From the NCBI GenBank assembly GCA_023416965.1, contig JAEZGJ010000080.1, forward strand, positions 1 to 64,000: a stretch of 64,000 bases of DNA, in the 5' to 3' direction. Positions 1-8,329 of the stretch are shown piece after piece (the first letter of the stretch is position 1; each line of letters begins with the position of its first letter). A program made the translations under genes and the position numbers. The notes under the pieces are model-generated. The model did no database searches and was not told the origin of the DNA. It worked only from the letters and a program-made list of their open reading frames with translations. This DNA comes from Pseudomonadota bacterium. GTDB lineage: Bacteria; Pseudomonadota; Alphaproteobacteria; Rhizobiales; Phreatobacteraceae.

Positions 1-214
1 GCACGGGCCCGCGGAAGCCGGGGCTGCCGCCACGGAAGCCGCCGCCGCGGCGCTGCATCTCCACCGGCGAGACGGCGCTGTCGGCCGTGGCGGGAGCGAT
101 GTCGATCAGCGAGGCCGCGCGCGCCGACACGGAGGGAAGGCTCAGGAAGGCGCCGGACAGAAGGATGGTCGCGGCGAAGGTGGTGGCCAGGCGGCCGCCT
201 CGGATCTGGGGCAT
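1..214 (-). CDS. Secreted Gly/Arg-rich small protein, partial at window edge
   Basis: Reading the minus strand from an ATG at 214 gives an open frame that runs off the left end of the window (71 codons visible). Residues 1-34 look like a Sec signal peptide: a basic N-terminus, a hydrophobic stretch (TTFAATILLSGAFL) and an Ala-rich cleavage region ending SARAAS. After a short acidic linker the chain becomes rich in Gly, Arg and Phe (QRRGGGFRGG). Secreted Gly/Arg/Phe-rich proteins of this sort are common in Rhizobiales and mostly uncharacterised. The function is unknown; only the export prediction is supported. Its promoter must lie in the gap at 215-577. Confidence 0.6.
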   Translation of the reverse strand, partial: MPQIRGGRLATTFAATILLSGAFLSLPSVSARAASLIDIAPATADSAVSPVEMQRRGGGFRGGSPGFRGPV

Positions 215-577
215 GTTGAACTCCACTACCTGGACGGACGGACCTCCGTCAGGGCCGGCACGACGGTCGCGCCTGAGGTGCGGCAGCACCTGCCCGCATG
301 GGCAATGAAACGATGTCAGATTACGCAGAGAGATGCGAGCGAAATATGCCTGTCCGGGCCATCCTCCGCGCGCATGGCGCTGACGTTGCAGGGAAGCCGT
401 CGAGAATCGACAAGTCTTGGGCCGGCCGTGATCTGTACCGGCAAGGCAGTTCACGGCATCGGCCGCAGAGGACTGCGTCGACGCTGCGCGATTTTTTTCA
501 GGGCCAGCGTTGCGCCCATTGCCAACGGTAAAAGAAGATTCTTCACTGGCTGCGTCGGGCTGTAGCCGGAGGCGGAA
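215..577. other. Divergent intergenic region, no convincing gene
   Basis: This 363-bp stretch separates the left-edge minus-strand gene from the plus-strand lipoprotein. Short open frames cross it but have no ribosome site or family resemblance. It is less GC-rich than its surroundings near 300-345 and 490-545 and ends with a GGAGG just before the lipoprotein start. It probably holds two divergent promoters. I see no RNA gene or clear hairpin in it. Confidence 0.4.
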
Positions 578-1096
578 GTGGTGGTGTCTCTCACGCGCAT
601 GTCGCTTCCCGCCGCGCCTTGGCTGGCGGCAGGCCTCGCCCTTCTCCTCGCCGGCTGCGCCTCCGCTCCGAGCGGTCCTGTCACACAGGCGCCGCCGCCG
701 CCCGCGCGAGTGGCCGCGGCCTATCCCGTCACCGCCCTGGTCGGCTCCTGGGGTGTGGCCAGTTTCCGCGAGGACCGTGACAGGCAGCGCACCGAGGCCA
801 TGGCGCGGCAGCACTGCCGGCTGCCCTATGTCATCACCAAGGGCCCCACCGACGGCGTCATGATGCATGTCGCCGACGACGCCAAGCTCTACGAACTGAC
901 GCTGAAGGGCAGCGCCGACGGCAAGGTCTATCTCGGCTTCGACGCCCCGCCGGGACATCCGCAGGACCGGCAGATCCTGTCGCTGACGGAGAACCTCATC
1001 GTCATGCGCTTCGTCGCCCCCGACGTTCACGCCCGCTACGGCACGTTCGTCTATGTGCGCTGCCCCGGCGGCGGCGCCGCCACCGCCGCCCGCTGA
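578..1096 (+). CDS. Hypothetical outer-membrane/periplasmic lipoprotein
   Basis: The 172-residue product has a lipoprotein signal: a hydrophobic run followed by the lipobox LLAGC, with the acylated Cys at about residue 27. A Pro/Ala-rich spacer follows, then a compact domain of about 125 residues containing a QHC and a YVRCPGG segment, so two Cys could form a disulfide. The start is GTG. A GGAGG at 568-572 sits 5-8 bases upstream of the GTGs at 578 and 581; an ATG at 599 is an alternative start but has no such site. I do not recognise the domain. The gene lies 4 bases upstream of the L,D-transpeptidase, so the two are probably co-transcribed and both act in the envelope. Confidence 0.7.
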   Translation: MVVSLTRMSLPAAPWLAAGLALLLAGCASAPSGPVTQAPPPPARVAAAYPVTALVGSWGVASFREDRDRQRTEAMARQHCRLPYVITKGPTDGVMMHVADDAKLYELTLKGSADGKVYLGFDAPPGHPQDRQILSLTENLIVMRFVAPDVHARYGTFVYVRCPGGGAATAAR

Positions 1097-1100
1097 TCCC

Positions 1101-1751
1101 ATGAGCCGCCCAGCCCGGACCTGCACCGCCATGACCGCGCGCCCCACCCGAACGGCCCTCGTCCTCGTCGCCCTTGTTGCTCTTGCCCCCGCCGCCGCCC
1201 GCGCCCAGGCCGCTTCTCCCGCCGCCATGCGCGAGACCATGTCCATCGGCGACGAGCCGGGCAGGGTCTCCACCGAGGAGGTGGTCATCCGCGAGGGGCC
1301 CTTCGCGCGCCAGCTCGTCTTCTTCCGCACCCACGAGCCCGCGGGCACGGTGGTCGTCCACACCTCCGAGCGCTTCCTCTATGTCGTCCTCGGCAACAAC
1401 CGCGCCCTGCGCTACGGCATCGGCGTCGGCCGCGAGGGCTTCACCTGGTCCGGCCTCGTGCGCATCTCGCGCAAGGCCGAATGGCCGGACTGGACGCCGC
1501 CGCCGGAGATGATCCAGCGCCAGCCCTACCTGCCGCGCTTCATGGCTGGGGGCCCGGGCAACCCCATGGGCGCCCGCGCACTTTATCTCGGCTCGACCGT
1601 CTACCGCATCCACGGCACCAACCAGCCGGAGACGATCGGCCACGCCGTTTCCTCGGGTTGCTTCCGCCTCGCCAACGGCGACGTCATCGACCTCTATTCC
1701 CGCGTGCCCGTGGGCGCGAAGGTGGTGATCCGCCATGCCGCCGCACTCTGA
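1101..1751 (+). CDS. L,D-transpeptidase (YkuD domain)
   Basis: The roughly 216-residue protein has a signal peptide (hydrophobic LVLVALVALAPAAARAQA) and a YkuD catalytic domain filling its C-terminal half. The motif HGTNQ followed 13 residues later by SSGCFRL is the HGT...S(H)GCxR signature, with the catalytic Cys in SGCFR. Such enzymes make 3-3 or protein crosslinks in peptidoglycan in the periplasm. Rhizobiales rely heavily on them during polar growth and carry many paralogues. The start is uncertain: ATG 1101 directly follows the lipoprotein stop, while ATG 1131 would give a more typical signal peptide. The family assignment is firm; which crosslink it makes is not visible. Confidence 0.9.
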   Translation: MSRPARTCTAMTARPTRTALVLVALVALAPAAARAQAASPAAMRETMSIGDEPGRVSTEEVVIREGPFARQLVFFRTHEPAGTVVVHTSERFLYVVLGNNRALRYGIGVGREGFTWSGLVRISRKAEWPDWTPPPEMIQRQPYLPRFMAGGPGNPMGARALYLGSTVYRIHGTNQPETIGHAVSSGCFRLANGDVIDLYSRVPVGAKVVIRHAAAL

Positions 1752-1793
1752 CTGCCGCACTCCGCAGCCGCCGAACCGGGAAGGAACGCAAGG

Positions 1794-2831
1794 ATGACGG
1801 TCACGACCCTGCCGCTGCGCCGCCGCCTCGGCCGCTGGGCCGCCGCCACGGCCCTCCTCATGGCCGCGGTCCTTCCCGCTTCCGCCGCGACGCTCGATGC
1901 GGTGAAGCAGCGCGGCAGCCTGGTCTGCGGCGTCAGCCAGGGGCTCGCCGGCTTCTCCGATCGCTCGGGGGGTGCCTGGACCGGCTTCGACGTCGACTTC
2001 TGCAAGGCGGTGGCCGCGGCCGTCCTCGGCGACCCCGCCAGGGTCACCTACGTCCCCCTCTCGGCCACCGAGCGCTTCGAGGCGCTGGCGGCGGGCCGCA
2101 TCGACCTGCTCTCGCGCAACTCCACCTGGACGCTGGAGCGCGAGGCCGGCCTGAAGCTGCTCTTTGCCGGCATCACCTTCCACGACGGCCAGGGCTTCAT
2201 GGTGCTGCGCCGGCCCGCCATCGTCTCGGCGCTGGAGCTCGACGGCGTGCCGGTCTGTGTCCAGGAGGGCACTACCAGCGCTCTCAACGTCGCCGACTTC
2301 TTCCGGGCCAATTCCATGCGCCTGACGCTCCACACCCTGCCGACCTCCGCCGAGGCCCTGGCGGCGCTGGAGGCCGGCCGCTGCGACGTGCTCACCACCG
2401 ACCAGTCGGCGCTCTTCGCCGAGAGGCTGAAGCTTTCGAAGCCGGCCGAGGCCGTCATCCTGCCGGACGTCATCTCGAAGGAGCCGCTGGGACCCGTGGT
2501 GCGGGCCGACGACGTCGCCTGGTTCAACATCGTCAAATGGGTCGCTCACGGCCTCGTCAATGCGGAGGAACTCGGAATCTCCACCGCCACGGCGGACGAG
2601 GCGATGCGCTCGGCCAAGCCGAACGTGCGGCGCTTCGTCGGGGCGGAGGGCGACCTCGGCGTCAAGCTGGGGCTCGATAACGCCTTCGCCATCCGCGCCG
2701 TGAGGGCCGTCGGCAACTATGCCGAGATCTACGAGCGCAATGTCGGCGCCGGTTCGCGCCTCGCCATTCCCCGCGGCATGAACCAGCTCTGGTCCATGGG
2801 CGGCATCCTCTACGCGCCGCCGCTGCGCTGA
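1794..2831 (+). CDS. Amino-acid ABC transporter periplasmic binding protein (AapJ-like), orphan
   Basis: The 345-residue product has a signal peptide ending near ASAATLD and then the pattern of the general L-amino-acid binding protein AapJ/BztA: DAVKQRGSLVCGVSQGLAGF, GFDVDFCKAVAAAVLGDP, LLSRNSTWTL and VQEGTTSALN. This family delivers amino acids to the AapQMP permease. No permease or ATPase gene lies nearby, so this copy is an orphan that may share a distant transporter or act as a sensor ligand-binder. A chemoreceptor gene follows convergently. It begins 42 bases after the transpeptidase stop, with GGAAGG just upstream of the ATG. Confidence 0.85.
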   Translation: MTVTTLPLRRRLGRWAAATALLMAAVLPASAATLDAVKQRGSLVCGVSQGLAGFSDRSGGAWTGFDVDFCKAVAAAVLGDPARVTYVPLSATERFEALAAGRIDLLSRNSTWTLEREAGLKLLFAGITFHDGQGFMVLRRPAIVSALELDGVPVCVQEGTTSALNVADFFRANSMRLTLHTLPTSAEALAALEAGRCDVLTTDQSALFAERLKLSKPAEAVILPDVISKEPLGPVVRADDVAWFNIVKWVAHGLVNAEELGISTATADEAMRSAKPNVRRFVGAEGDLGVKLGLDNAFAIRAVRAVGNYAEIYERNVGAGSRLAIPRGMNQLWSMGGILYAPPLR

Positions 2832-2833
2832 TC

Positions 2834-4315
2834 TCAGCGGGCGAGGACGACCGCCGCCTCCCGGGTCGAGGCGACCGCCTGCGACACCTGCGTCACGGCG
2901 GCGGAGATGCCGGCCATGTTCTCGGTGATCAGGGCGCTGGCGCGCGCCGCCTGCTGCATGCTCGACGACATGTCCTTCGTCACCACGCTCTGTTCCTCGA
3001 CCGAGGCGGCGGTCGCCACCACGCTGTCGCGCATCACGGCGATCGAGGCGCGGATCTCGCCGAGCGCGCCGACGACCTCGTCGGAGATCGCCTGGACGCC
3101 GTTGATTTCCGTCCCGATCTGCTCCGTCGCCTTCGCCGCCTGATTGGCTAGGTTCTTCACCTCCTGAGCCACCACCGCGAAGCCGCGGCCGGCCTCCCCC
3201 GCCCGCGCCGACTCGATGGTGGCGTTGAGCGCCAGCAGGTTGATCTGCCCGGCGATCGTGTTGATCAGGCCGATGATCCCGCCCATGGCGACGGTCGCCT
3301 CCGACAGCCGCGTGGCGAATGAGCCGGCCGCCTGGGTGCTTTCCAGCGCCGTGTCTGTGGCCGACTGCGAATTCGACATCATCTGCGAGATTTCGGCGAC
3401 GGACGCGGCGAGCTCCTCGGTCGCGGCGGCCATGCCCTGGACGCTGTCGCGCGTGCGCGTGGCCGCCTCCAGCGCGCGCGCCGATTCCTCGCTGGTGCGC
3501 CCCACCGCCTGGTCGATCTCGAGAAAGTTGGTGTCGATCATCCGCCGCAGCGTCTCCAGCAGGCGGATCTGCGCCGTGATGTCGGTGGCGAACTTCACCA
3601 CCTTGTACGGCCGGCCCGAGGCGTCGAGGATCGGATTATAGGAGGCCTGGATCCAGATCTCGCGGCCGCCCTTGCCGAGGCGGCGATATTGCGCCGCCTG
3701 GAACTCGCCGCGCTTCAGAGCCGCCCAGAAGGCGGCATAATCGGCACTGCCGCGCGTCGCCGCATCGACGAAGATCTCGTGGTGCCGACCCCTGATCTCG
3801 TCGAGCGTGTAGCCGACGGCGTTCAGGAAGTTCTCGTTGGCGTCCAGGATGACGCCGTCGAGCGTGAAGGAGATCACCGCCTGGGCCTTGCGGATGGCGG
3901 CCACCTCTCCGGCGCTCTCCGCATCCTCCGCCTTCTGGCGCGTGATGTCGGTGGCGAACTTGACGATGCCGAAGGGTTTGCCGTCACGTCCGATCAGCGG
4001 GTTGTACGAGGCCTCGATCCAGATCTCGCGCCCGCCCTTTGCGATCCTGCGAAACTGGGCGGCCTTGAAATTGCCGGCGCGCAGGCTGTCCCAGAAGGCG
4101 CGGTAGTCCGCGCTGTCGCGGGTCGCGGCATCGACGAACATGGAGTGATGGCGACCGCGGATCTCGTCCAGCCTGTAGCCGACTGCGGCGAGGAAATTGG
4201 CGTTGGCGTCGAGAATCGTGCCGTCGAGTTCGAATTCGATCGTGGCCTGGACCCGGTCGAGCGCTGCGAGTTTCGCCGCCGCCTTGTCCCGTCGTCTCCC
4301 CAGCAAGCCCAGCAT
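2834..4315 (-). CDS. Soluble methyl-accepting chemotaxis protein with two tandem PAS domains
   Basis: From ATG 4315 ([14 protein letters not shown]) the protein is 493 residues. It contains two successive PAS+PAC modules (about 20-125 and 140-245) that are close copies of each other ([31 protein letters not shown] in both), followed by a chemoreceptor signalling domain with the conserved tip region ([32 protein letters not shown]). There is no transmembrane segment, so it is cytoplasmic. In this Aer-like architecture the PAS domains commonly bind FAD or haem to sense redox or oxygen, though no cofactor-binding residue can be assigned by eye. The frame continues upstream to 4417, but that extension is not PAS-like. 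Confidence 0.9.
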   Translation of the reverse strand: MLGLLGRRRDKAAAKLAALDRVQATIEFELDGTILDANANFLAAVGYRLDEIRGRHHSMFVDAATRDSADYRAFWDSLRAGNFKAAQFRRIAKGGREIWIEASYNPLIGRDGKPFGIVKFATDITRQKAEDAESAGEVAAIRKAQAVISFTLDGVILDANENFLNAVGYTLDEIRGRHHEIFVDAATRGSADYAAFWAALKRGEFQAAQYRRLGKGGREIWIQASYNPILDASGRPYKVVKFATDITAQIRLLETLRRMIDTNFLEIDQAVGRTSEESARALEAATRTRDSVQGMAAATEELAASVAEISQMMSNSQSATDTALESTQAAGSFATRLSEATVAMGGIIGLINTIAGQINLLALNATIESARAGEAGRGFAVVAQEVKNLANQAAKATEQIGTEINGVQAISDEVVGALGEIRASIAVMRDSVVATAASVEEQSVVTKDMSSSMQQAARASALITENMAGISAAVTQVSQAVASTREAAVVLAR

Positions 4316-4628
4316 TCTGTGTCCCCAACCTGGTGATCCCTGGTCCGATATCCGCAGCCCCTGCCGCGGCCCGCCGGCCATTTCCCACGCAAATGTTGCT
4401 GGACAATGCTTAACCAATACGCCAGCGGACTGTAGTTCGGCCGGCGATTATGTTCCACCAAAGCCGAATTCCAGGAAAAAACAGTGTTGTCGGCGCCGGT
4501 TTCGGACTCGGTCCTCAGGATGGCGGTAATATAGTGGGTTGAATACTATGGTGCCGCTGACCTTGAGATTCGGGGACGCGGAAAGGGCCCGGCGCCGGGG
4601 CCGGGCCCTGTCGCGCCCGGGGCGCGCC
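4316..4628. other. Intergenic region with a terminator for the cytochrome gene
   Basis: This 313-bp gap lies between the chemoreceptor (minus) and the end of the cytochrome c gene (minus). It includes the GC-rich hairpin at 4584-4609 and a relatively AT-rich part (about 4430-4550) that probably carries the chemoreceptor promoter. No credible open frame is present. Confidence 0.4.
4584..4609 (-). terminator. Hairpin terminator downstream of the cytochrome c gene
   Basis: A perfect 10-bp stem (AGGGCCCGGC at 4584-4593 pairing with 4600-4609) with a six-base loop lies 19 bases beyond the cytochrome stop. On the minus strand it is followed only by TTTCC, so the U-tract is short. It is plausible as an intrinsic terminator. 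Confidence 0.5.
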
Positions 4629-5033
4629 TCAGGGCGCCTTCTTCCCGTCGGCGCCGAACTGCTGCAGATAGGCGGTGAGGTTGGCGATCTGGGTGTCATC
4701 GCGCAGGCCGACGAAGACCATCCGCGTGCCGGGCGTCACGGCGCGGGGATCACGGATATAGGTGGCGAAGTTCTCGGGCGACCAGGTCTTCCCGGCAACT
4801 TCCGGCGTCTTGTAGGCCGGCGAGTAATTGTAGCCCGCCACGGATCCGGCGCGCCGGCCGAACAGGCCGTTGAGTTGCGGCCCCACGAGGTTGCGGGCGG
4901 TTTCGCCGACCTGGTGGCAGGCGCGACACTGCGCGAACACGCGCTCGCCGGCGGCGGCATCGCCCGCCTGCTGGGCGAAGGCGGGGAGGGCTGGGAGAGT
5001 TGCCAATGTGGCGGCGATCAGTCGAATGCGCAT
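4629..5033 (-). CDS. Class I c-type cytochrome, periplasmic
   Basis: The 134-residue precursor has a signal peptide cleaved near PAFAQQ and one CxxCH haem site, CRACH at residues 36-40. The probable axial Met is M105 in PGTRMVFVG. The layout (GPQLNGLFGRRAGS, WSPENFATYIRDP) is that of the cytochrome c2/cy-like electron carriers of alphaproteobacteria. It would shuttle electrons in the periplasm between a dehydrogenase or bc1 complex and an oxidase. The frame extends upstream to 5102, but the signal peptide fixes the start at MRIRLIAATL. It is divergently transcribed from an ArsR-type regulator, which may control it. Confidence 0.88.
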   Translation of the reverse strand: MRIRLIAATLATLPALPAFAQQAGDAAAGERVFAQCRACHQVGETARNLVGPQLNGLFGRRAGSVAGYNYSPAYKTPEVAGKTWSPENFATYIRDPRAVTPGTRMVFVGLRDDTQIANLTAYLQQFGADGKKAP

Positions 5034-5097
5034 GGACGGGCGCCTTTGCCTGGATGGTGGCACGGATCGCCGGGCCCGGGTGAGCCACGTCGACGGC

Positions 5098-5107
5098 GCC
5101 ATATGGC
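5098..5107. promoter_or_regulatory. Perfect 10-bp palindrome in the cytochrome/ArsR divergent region
   Basis: GCCATATGGC at 5098-5107 is a perfect palindrome 64 bases upstream of the cytochrome c start codon and about 180 bases upstream of the ArsR gene. ArsR proteins bind short palindromes as dimers, so it could be an operator. It is short and single-copy, so the evidence is weak. Confidence 0.2.
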
Positions 5108-5290
5108 CTCTTCGCTCGGGTGCGGCCTTGATCTGGGTCAGGCTGCCCCCACGTTAGGGACGCGCCGCCGCGGGGCGCGCGCCCGAGCCGGTGTCCCGGC
5201 GACGGTAAACTGGTATAGAACGTGCAACCGCCGTGGGATCGGCCCGCGTGCGGGTGTCGGCGCGGGCGGCGGCAAGGCGGGAGGATGTGG

Positions 5291-5665
5291 ATGGCTGCGG
5301 AACCGGCGAAAGCGCAACCGATCGACTGGCAAGGCGCGGACGATTTGTCCGCCGCGACCGTCGGACTGGCCGAGAAGGCGCGCGATGCCAGCCGTTTCCT
5401 CAAGGCGCTCGCCCATGAGAGCCGGCTGCTGCTCCTCTGCCTGCTCTCGGAGAAGGAGCGGTCTGTCGGCGAACTCGAGGCCATCCTCTCGCTGCGCCAG
5501 CCCACGGTCTCGCAGCAACTCGCGCGCCTCCGCCTCGAAGGGTTCGTCGCCACCCGCCGGGATGGCAAGACGGTCTATTACAGCCTCGCCAACGACGACG
5601 TCCGGCGCGTCATCGGCGTCGTCTACGACATCTTCTGCGGCAGCGGCCAGCCCGGCCCCGCCTGA
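5291..5665 (+). CDS. ArsR/SmtB-family repressor, possible SqrR/BigR-type persulfide sensor
   Basis: The start chosen is ATG 5291 because GGGAGG lies six bases upstream; an ATG two codons earlier abuts the site. The 124-residue product is a single winged-helix domain with the recognition helix around LRQPTVSQQLARLRLEGFV and the wing at RRDGKTVYYSL. It lacks the metal-site ELCV pattern of ArsR proper. It has just two cysteines, C50 in LLLLCLL and C116 in YDIFCGS. Their spacing of 66 equals that of the redox pair in SqrR (C41/C107) and BigR (C42/C108), which sense reactive sulfur species. Persulfide sensing is therefore a reasonable inference. The neighbouring divergent cytochrome c is the obvious candidate target. 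Confidence 0.82.
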   Translation: MAAEPAKAQPIDWQGADDLSAATVGLAEKARDASRFLKALAHESRLLLLCLLSEKERSVGELEAILSLRQPTVSQQLARLRLEGFVATRRDGKTVYYSLANDDVRRVIGVVYDIFCGSGQPGPA

Positions 5666-5728
5666 CGGAACGGCAAGCGCCTTCGTGCGGTGATATGCTG
5701 GCGCCCTTCGAATCAGGGCGGGGGCGAC

Positions 5729-7957
5729 GTGGACGGCGCGGTGAAGGAACGCTCCCTCGCAATCTACCTCGCCGCCTTCGCGGCGGCCTTGACCATTCCG
5801 CTCCTGCTGCTCGCCGCCTTTCTCACCTGGCGCTTCGCGGAGGCCGAGAGCCGGCAGCTCCAGGCGGGGGCCCTCCAGCGCGCAGAGACCGTCGCGGCCG
5901 AGATCGACCGGCTTCTCGCATCCCGTCTCGCCATCCTGCGTGCCCTCGCCACCTCCCCCGCCATCGATGCCGGCGACTTCGCGCGGTTCGACGTCCAGGC
6001 CCGCGAATTCGCCAGCCTGGGCATTGATATCCGGCTGAGGCGGGTCGACGGGCAGTTGCTGGTCGATACCTCGGCCACGCCCGGTGAGCCCCTTCCGCAA
6101 TGGCCGGTGATCGAGCCAATCGGGAACGCCGTGGCGCTGCGCGAGCCCGTCTTCTCCGACCTCTTCGTCAGCCGGGGCACCGGAACCTATGCGGTGGCCA
6201 TCTTCCTGCCGGTGATCCGCGGCGACGAGGTGGCCTTCGTCGTCTCGACCACCTTCAGCCCCGACGTCTTCACCCGGATCATGGCCGATTTCCGGGTGAC
6301 GGCCCCCTACTACGCCGCCATGGCCGATCGCACTGGCCTGGTCATTGCCCGTTCGTCGCGCCACGCGGAGACCCTCGGCCGCCCCTTGCCGGCCTTCCTC
6401 TCCCTCACCGGCAGCAGCGGGACCTGGCGCGGTATCAATCCGGACGGGGTCGAGGTCTCCGCCTTCTACAGCCGCTCGCCCGCCTCGGGCTGGCTCCTGG
6501 CGCTGGGGGTGGAGGTTGCAGCGCTCAACCGCTCGTTGTGGAATTCGCTGACCTGGATGCTGGCGGTGGCCGCAGGTCTGATCGGCATCGCGACGGTGGT
6601 GGCGAGCCTGATCGTGCGTCGCCTCGCCCGCGCCAGCACCGCGATGACGGATGCCGCGGGCGCCATGGAACGCGGGCAGCTCACCGTGGTGCCGCGCACC
6701 GGAGTCGCCGAGGTCAACCGGGTGGGCGAGGCCTTCGGCCGCGCCTCGGTCAAGCTGCATCTGCAAGCCTCTGCCCTCGCCCGTGCCAACCGTGACCTCG
6801 AGCAGCGCGTCGAGGAGCGTGGCGCCGAGTTGCTCGCCAGCGAGAAGCGCTACCGGCTGCTCGCCGAGAACGTCCGCGACATGATCCTGCTGCGCAATGT
6901 CGAGGGCCGCATCTTCTACGTCTCGCCCTCCTCGCAGCGCCTGCTCGGCTACACGGCGGAGGAAATGATCGGGCTGCGGCCGGTCGACCTCGTCCACCAG
7001 GACGACTGGAAGCGGGTGGATGCGGTGAACAGGGGGATCGGGGAGGGGCGGGACCTCGGCTTCAGCGTCCACAGGCTGCGCCACAGGGAGGGCCACTGGG
7101 TCTGGATCCAAGCCGCCTACAGCCGCATCGACGGCGTCGGGCCCGGGGAGCCCAACATCATCGTCGTGGTGCGCGACGACACCGAACGCCAGGGCCAGGA
7201 GACCAAGCTGCGGCAGACCAACGAGGCGCTGCGGCAGTTCTCCGCCATCGTCTCCCACGACCTGCAGGCCCCTCTGCGGCACATCAACATGTTCTCCGAC
7301 ATGCTGAAGCTGAAGGTCGGCGGCGCCGATCCGGAAGCCGCGGGATATGTGGCCAACATCATGGCGAGCGTGGAGCGCATGCAGCGCCTCATCCGCAGCC
7401 TGATCGCCTATTCGCAGGTCGCCTATGCCCTGGTGAAGCGCGACGAGGTCGATCTCGCGGCCGTGGTGCGGGAGGCCATGGCCGATCTCGACGCCGACAT
7501 CGCCGATTGTGGCGCCACGATCCGGGTCTTCAACCTGCCGCGCATCGAGGGCGACGGCGAACTGCTGGCCCGGCTGTTCCAGAACCTTATCGGCAACGCC
7601 CTGAAATACCGGAGCGGCGAGCCCCTCGTGGTGAAGATCCGCGCCCGGCCTGCCGGCCGGATGTGGGAGATCAGCGTCGAGGACAACGGCATCGGCATCG
7701 ACCCGCTCTACGCCGAGCGGATCTTCGAGATCTTCCGCCGCCTGCATCGGGACGAAAGCCGCTATCCCGGCCTTGGTCTCGGTCTTGCGCTGTGCCGCCG
7801 CATCGTCGAGAGCCACGGCGGCGAAATCTGGCTCGACAAGGACTGGCCGAAAGGCGCACGCTTCCAGTTCACGCTGCCCCGGCAGCGCGACAGGAAGGAC
7901 CTTTCGGCAGGAGGAGACGATGCGCCATCCCGGACGGAAGCTGCTGATCGTCGATGA
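5729..7957 (+). CDS. Membrane sensor histidine kinase (extracytoplasmic sensor, HAMP, PAS, HisKA, HATPase)
   Basis: Using GTG 5729 (preceded by GGGCGGGGG; an ATG at 5690 has no ribosome site), the 742-residue protein begins with a transmembrane helix (residues 8-35). An extracytoplasmic sensor of about 240 residues follows, then a second helix, HAMP and short coiled coil, and a PAS domain (LLAENVRDMILL to VVRDDTERQ). Next comes a HisKA with the phosphoacceptor H510 in VSHDLQAPLRH. The ATP-binding domain has the N box NLIGNALKY, the G1 box DNGIGID and the G2 box GLGLGLALCRR. The kinase core resembles the bacteriophytochrome-type group. Its end overlaps the start of a receiver gene by 38 bases, making that its likely partner. 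Confidence 0.9.
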   Translation: MDGAVKERSLAIYLAAFAAALTIPLLLLAAFLTWRFAEAESRQLQAGALQRAETVAAEIDRLLASRLAILRALATSPAIDAGDFARFDVQAREFASLGIDIRLRRVDGQLLVDTSATPGEPLPQWPVIEPIGNAVALREPVFSDLFVSRGTGTYAVAIFLPVIRGDEVAFVVSTTFSPDVFTRIMADFRVTAPYYAAMADRTGLVIARSSRHAETLGRPLPAFLSLTGSSGTWRGINPDGVEVSAFYSRSPASGWLLALGVEVAALNRSLWNSLTWMLAVAAGLIGIATVVASLIVRRLARASTAMTDAAGAMERGQLTVVPRTGVAEVNRVGEAFGRASVKLHLQASALARANRDLEQRVEERGAELLASEKRYRLLAENVRDMILLRNVEGRIFYVSPSSQRLLGYTAEEMIGLRPVDLVHQDDWKRVDAVNRGIGEGRDLGFSVHRLRHREGHWVWIQAAYSRIDGVGPGEPNIIVVVRDDTERQGQETKLRQTNEALRQFSAIVSHDLQAPLRHINMFSDMLKLKVGGADPEAAGYVANIMASVERMQRLIRSLIAYSQVAYALVKRDEVDLAAVVREAMADLDADIADCGATIRVFNLPRIEGDGELLARLFQNLIGNALKYRSGEPLVVKIRARPAGRMWEISVEDNGIGIDPLYAERIFEIFRRLHRDESRYPGLGLGLALCRRIVESHGGEIWLDKDWPKGARFQFTLPRQRDRKDLSAGGDDAPSRTEAADRR

Positions 7958-8324
7958 CGATCCGAACGAGGTTTTCTTTCTTCGCCATGCCTTCGCCGGC
8001 TCGGCCGAGGAACTCGAGATCAGGCATGCCGACAGCGGCGAGGCGGCCCTCGCCGAGATTCCCCGTTTCAACCCCGATCTCGTCCTCCTCGACCTCAACA
8101 TGCCCGGCATGGACGGCCACGACGTGCTCGGCCGCATCCGCCGCGACGAGGTCATGCGCGGCGTCCCCACCCTGATCTTCTCGTCCTCCGAGAACGAGGA
8201 CGATGTCCGGCGCAGCTACCGCGCCCATGCCAACGCCTATGTGGTGAAGCCCCGCTCCTCCGACGGCTACCGCGAGCTTGCCGACAGCATCACCCGCTTC
8301 TGGTACGAGACCGCCAGGCTTTGA
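7920..8324 (+). CDS. Single-domain response regulator (CheY/Rcp1-like)
   Basis: ATG 7920 is preceded by AGGAGGAGA. The 134-residue product is one receiver domain: acidic pocket D12-D14, phospho-acceptor D58 in LLDLNMPG, switch residue S88 in IFSSSENE and K110 in YVVKP. There is no DNA-binding or enzymatic output domain, so it must act by protein contact, as Rcp1 does with phytochrome kinases and CheY with the flagellar motor. The overlap with the kinase gene implies translational coupling and a cognate pair. The soluble chemoreceptor a few genes upstream raises but does not prove a link to motility. Confidence 0.9.
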   Translation: MRHPGRKLLIVDDDPNEVFFLRHAFAGSAEELEIRHADSGEAALAEIPRFNPDLVLLDLNMPGMDGHDVLGRIRRDEVMRGVPTLIFSSSENEDDVRRSYRAHANAYVVKPRSSDGYRELADSITRFWYETARL

Positions 8325-8329
8325 CGACG

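Noticed and set aside
298..531. Short plus-strand frame (77 codons) in the first intergenic region.
   Set aside because: No ribosome site, no similarity to a known family, and its codon use differs from the neighbouring genes.
5138..8170. Minus-strand open frame of about 1010 codons opposite the sensor kinase.
   Set aside because: It is antisense to a gene with full kinase motifs, has low-complexity composition, no domain resemblance and no ribosome site. Long antisense frames are expected at this GC content.
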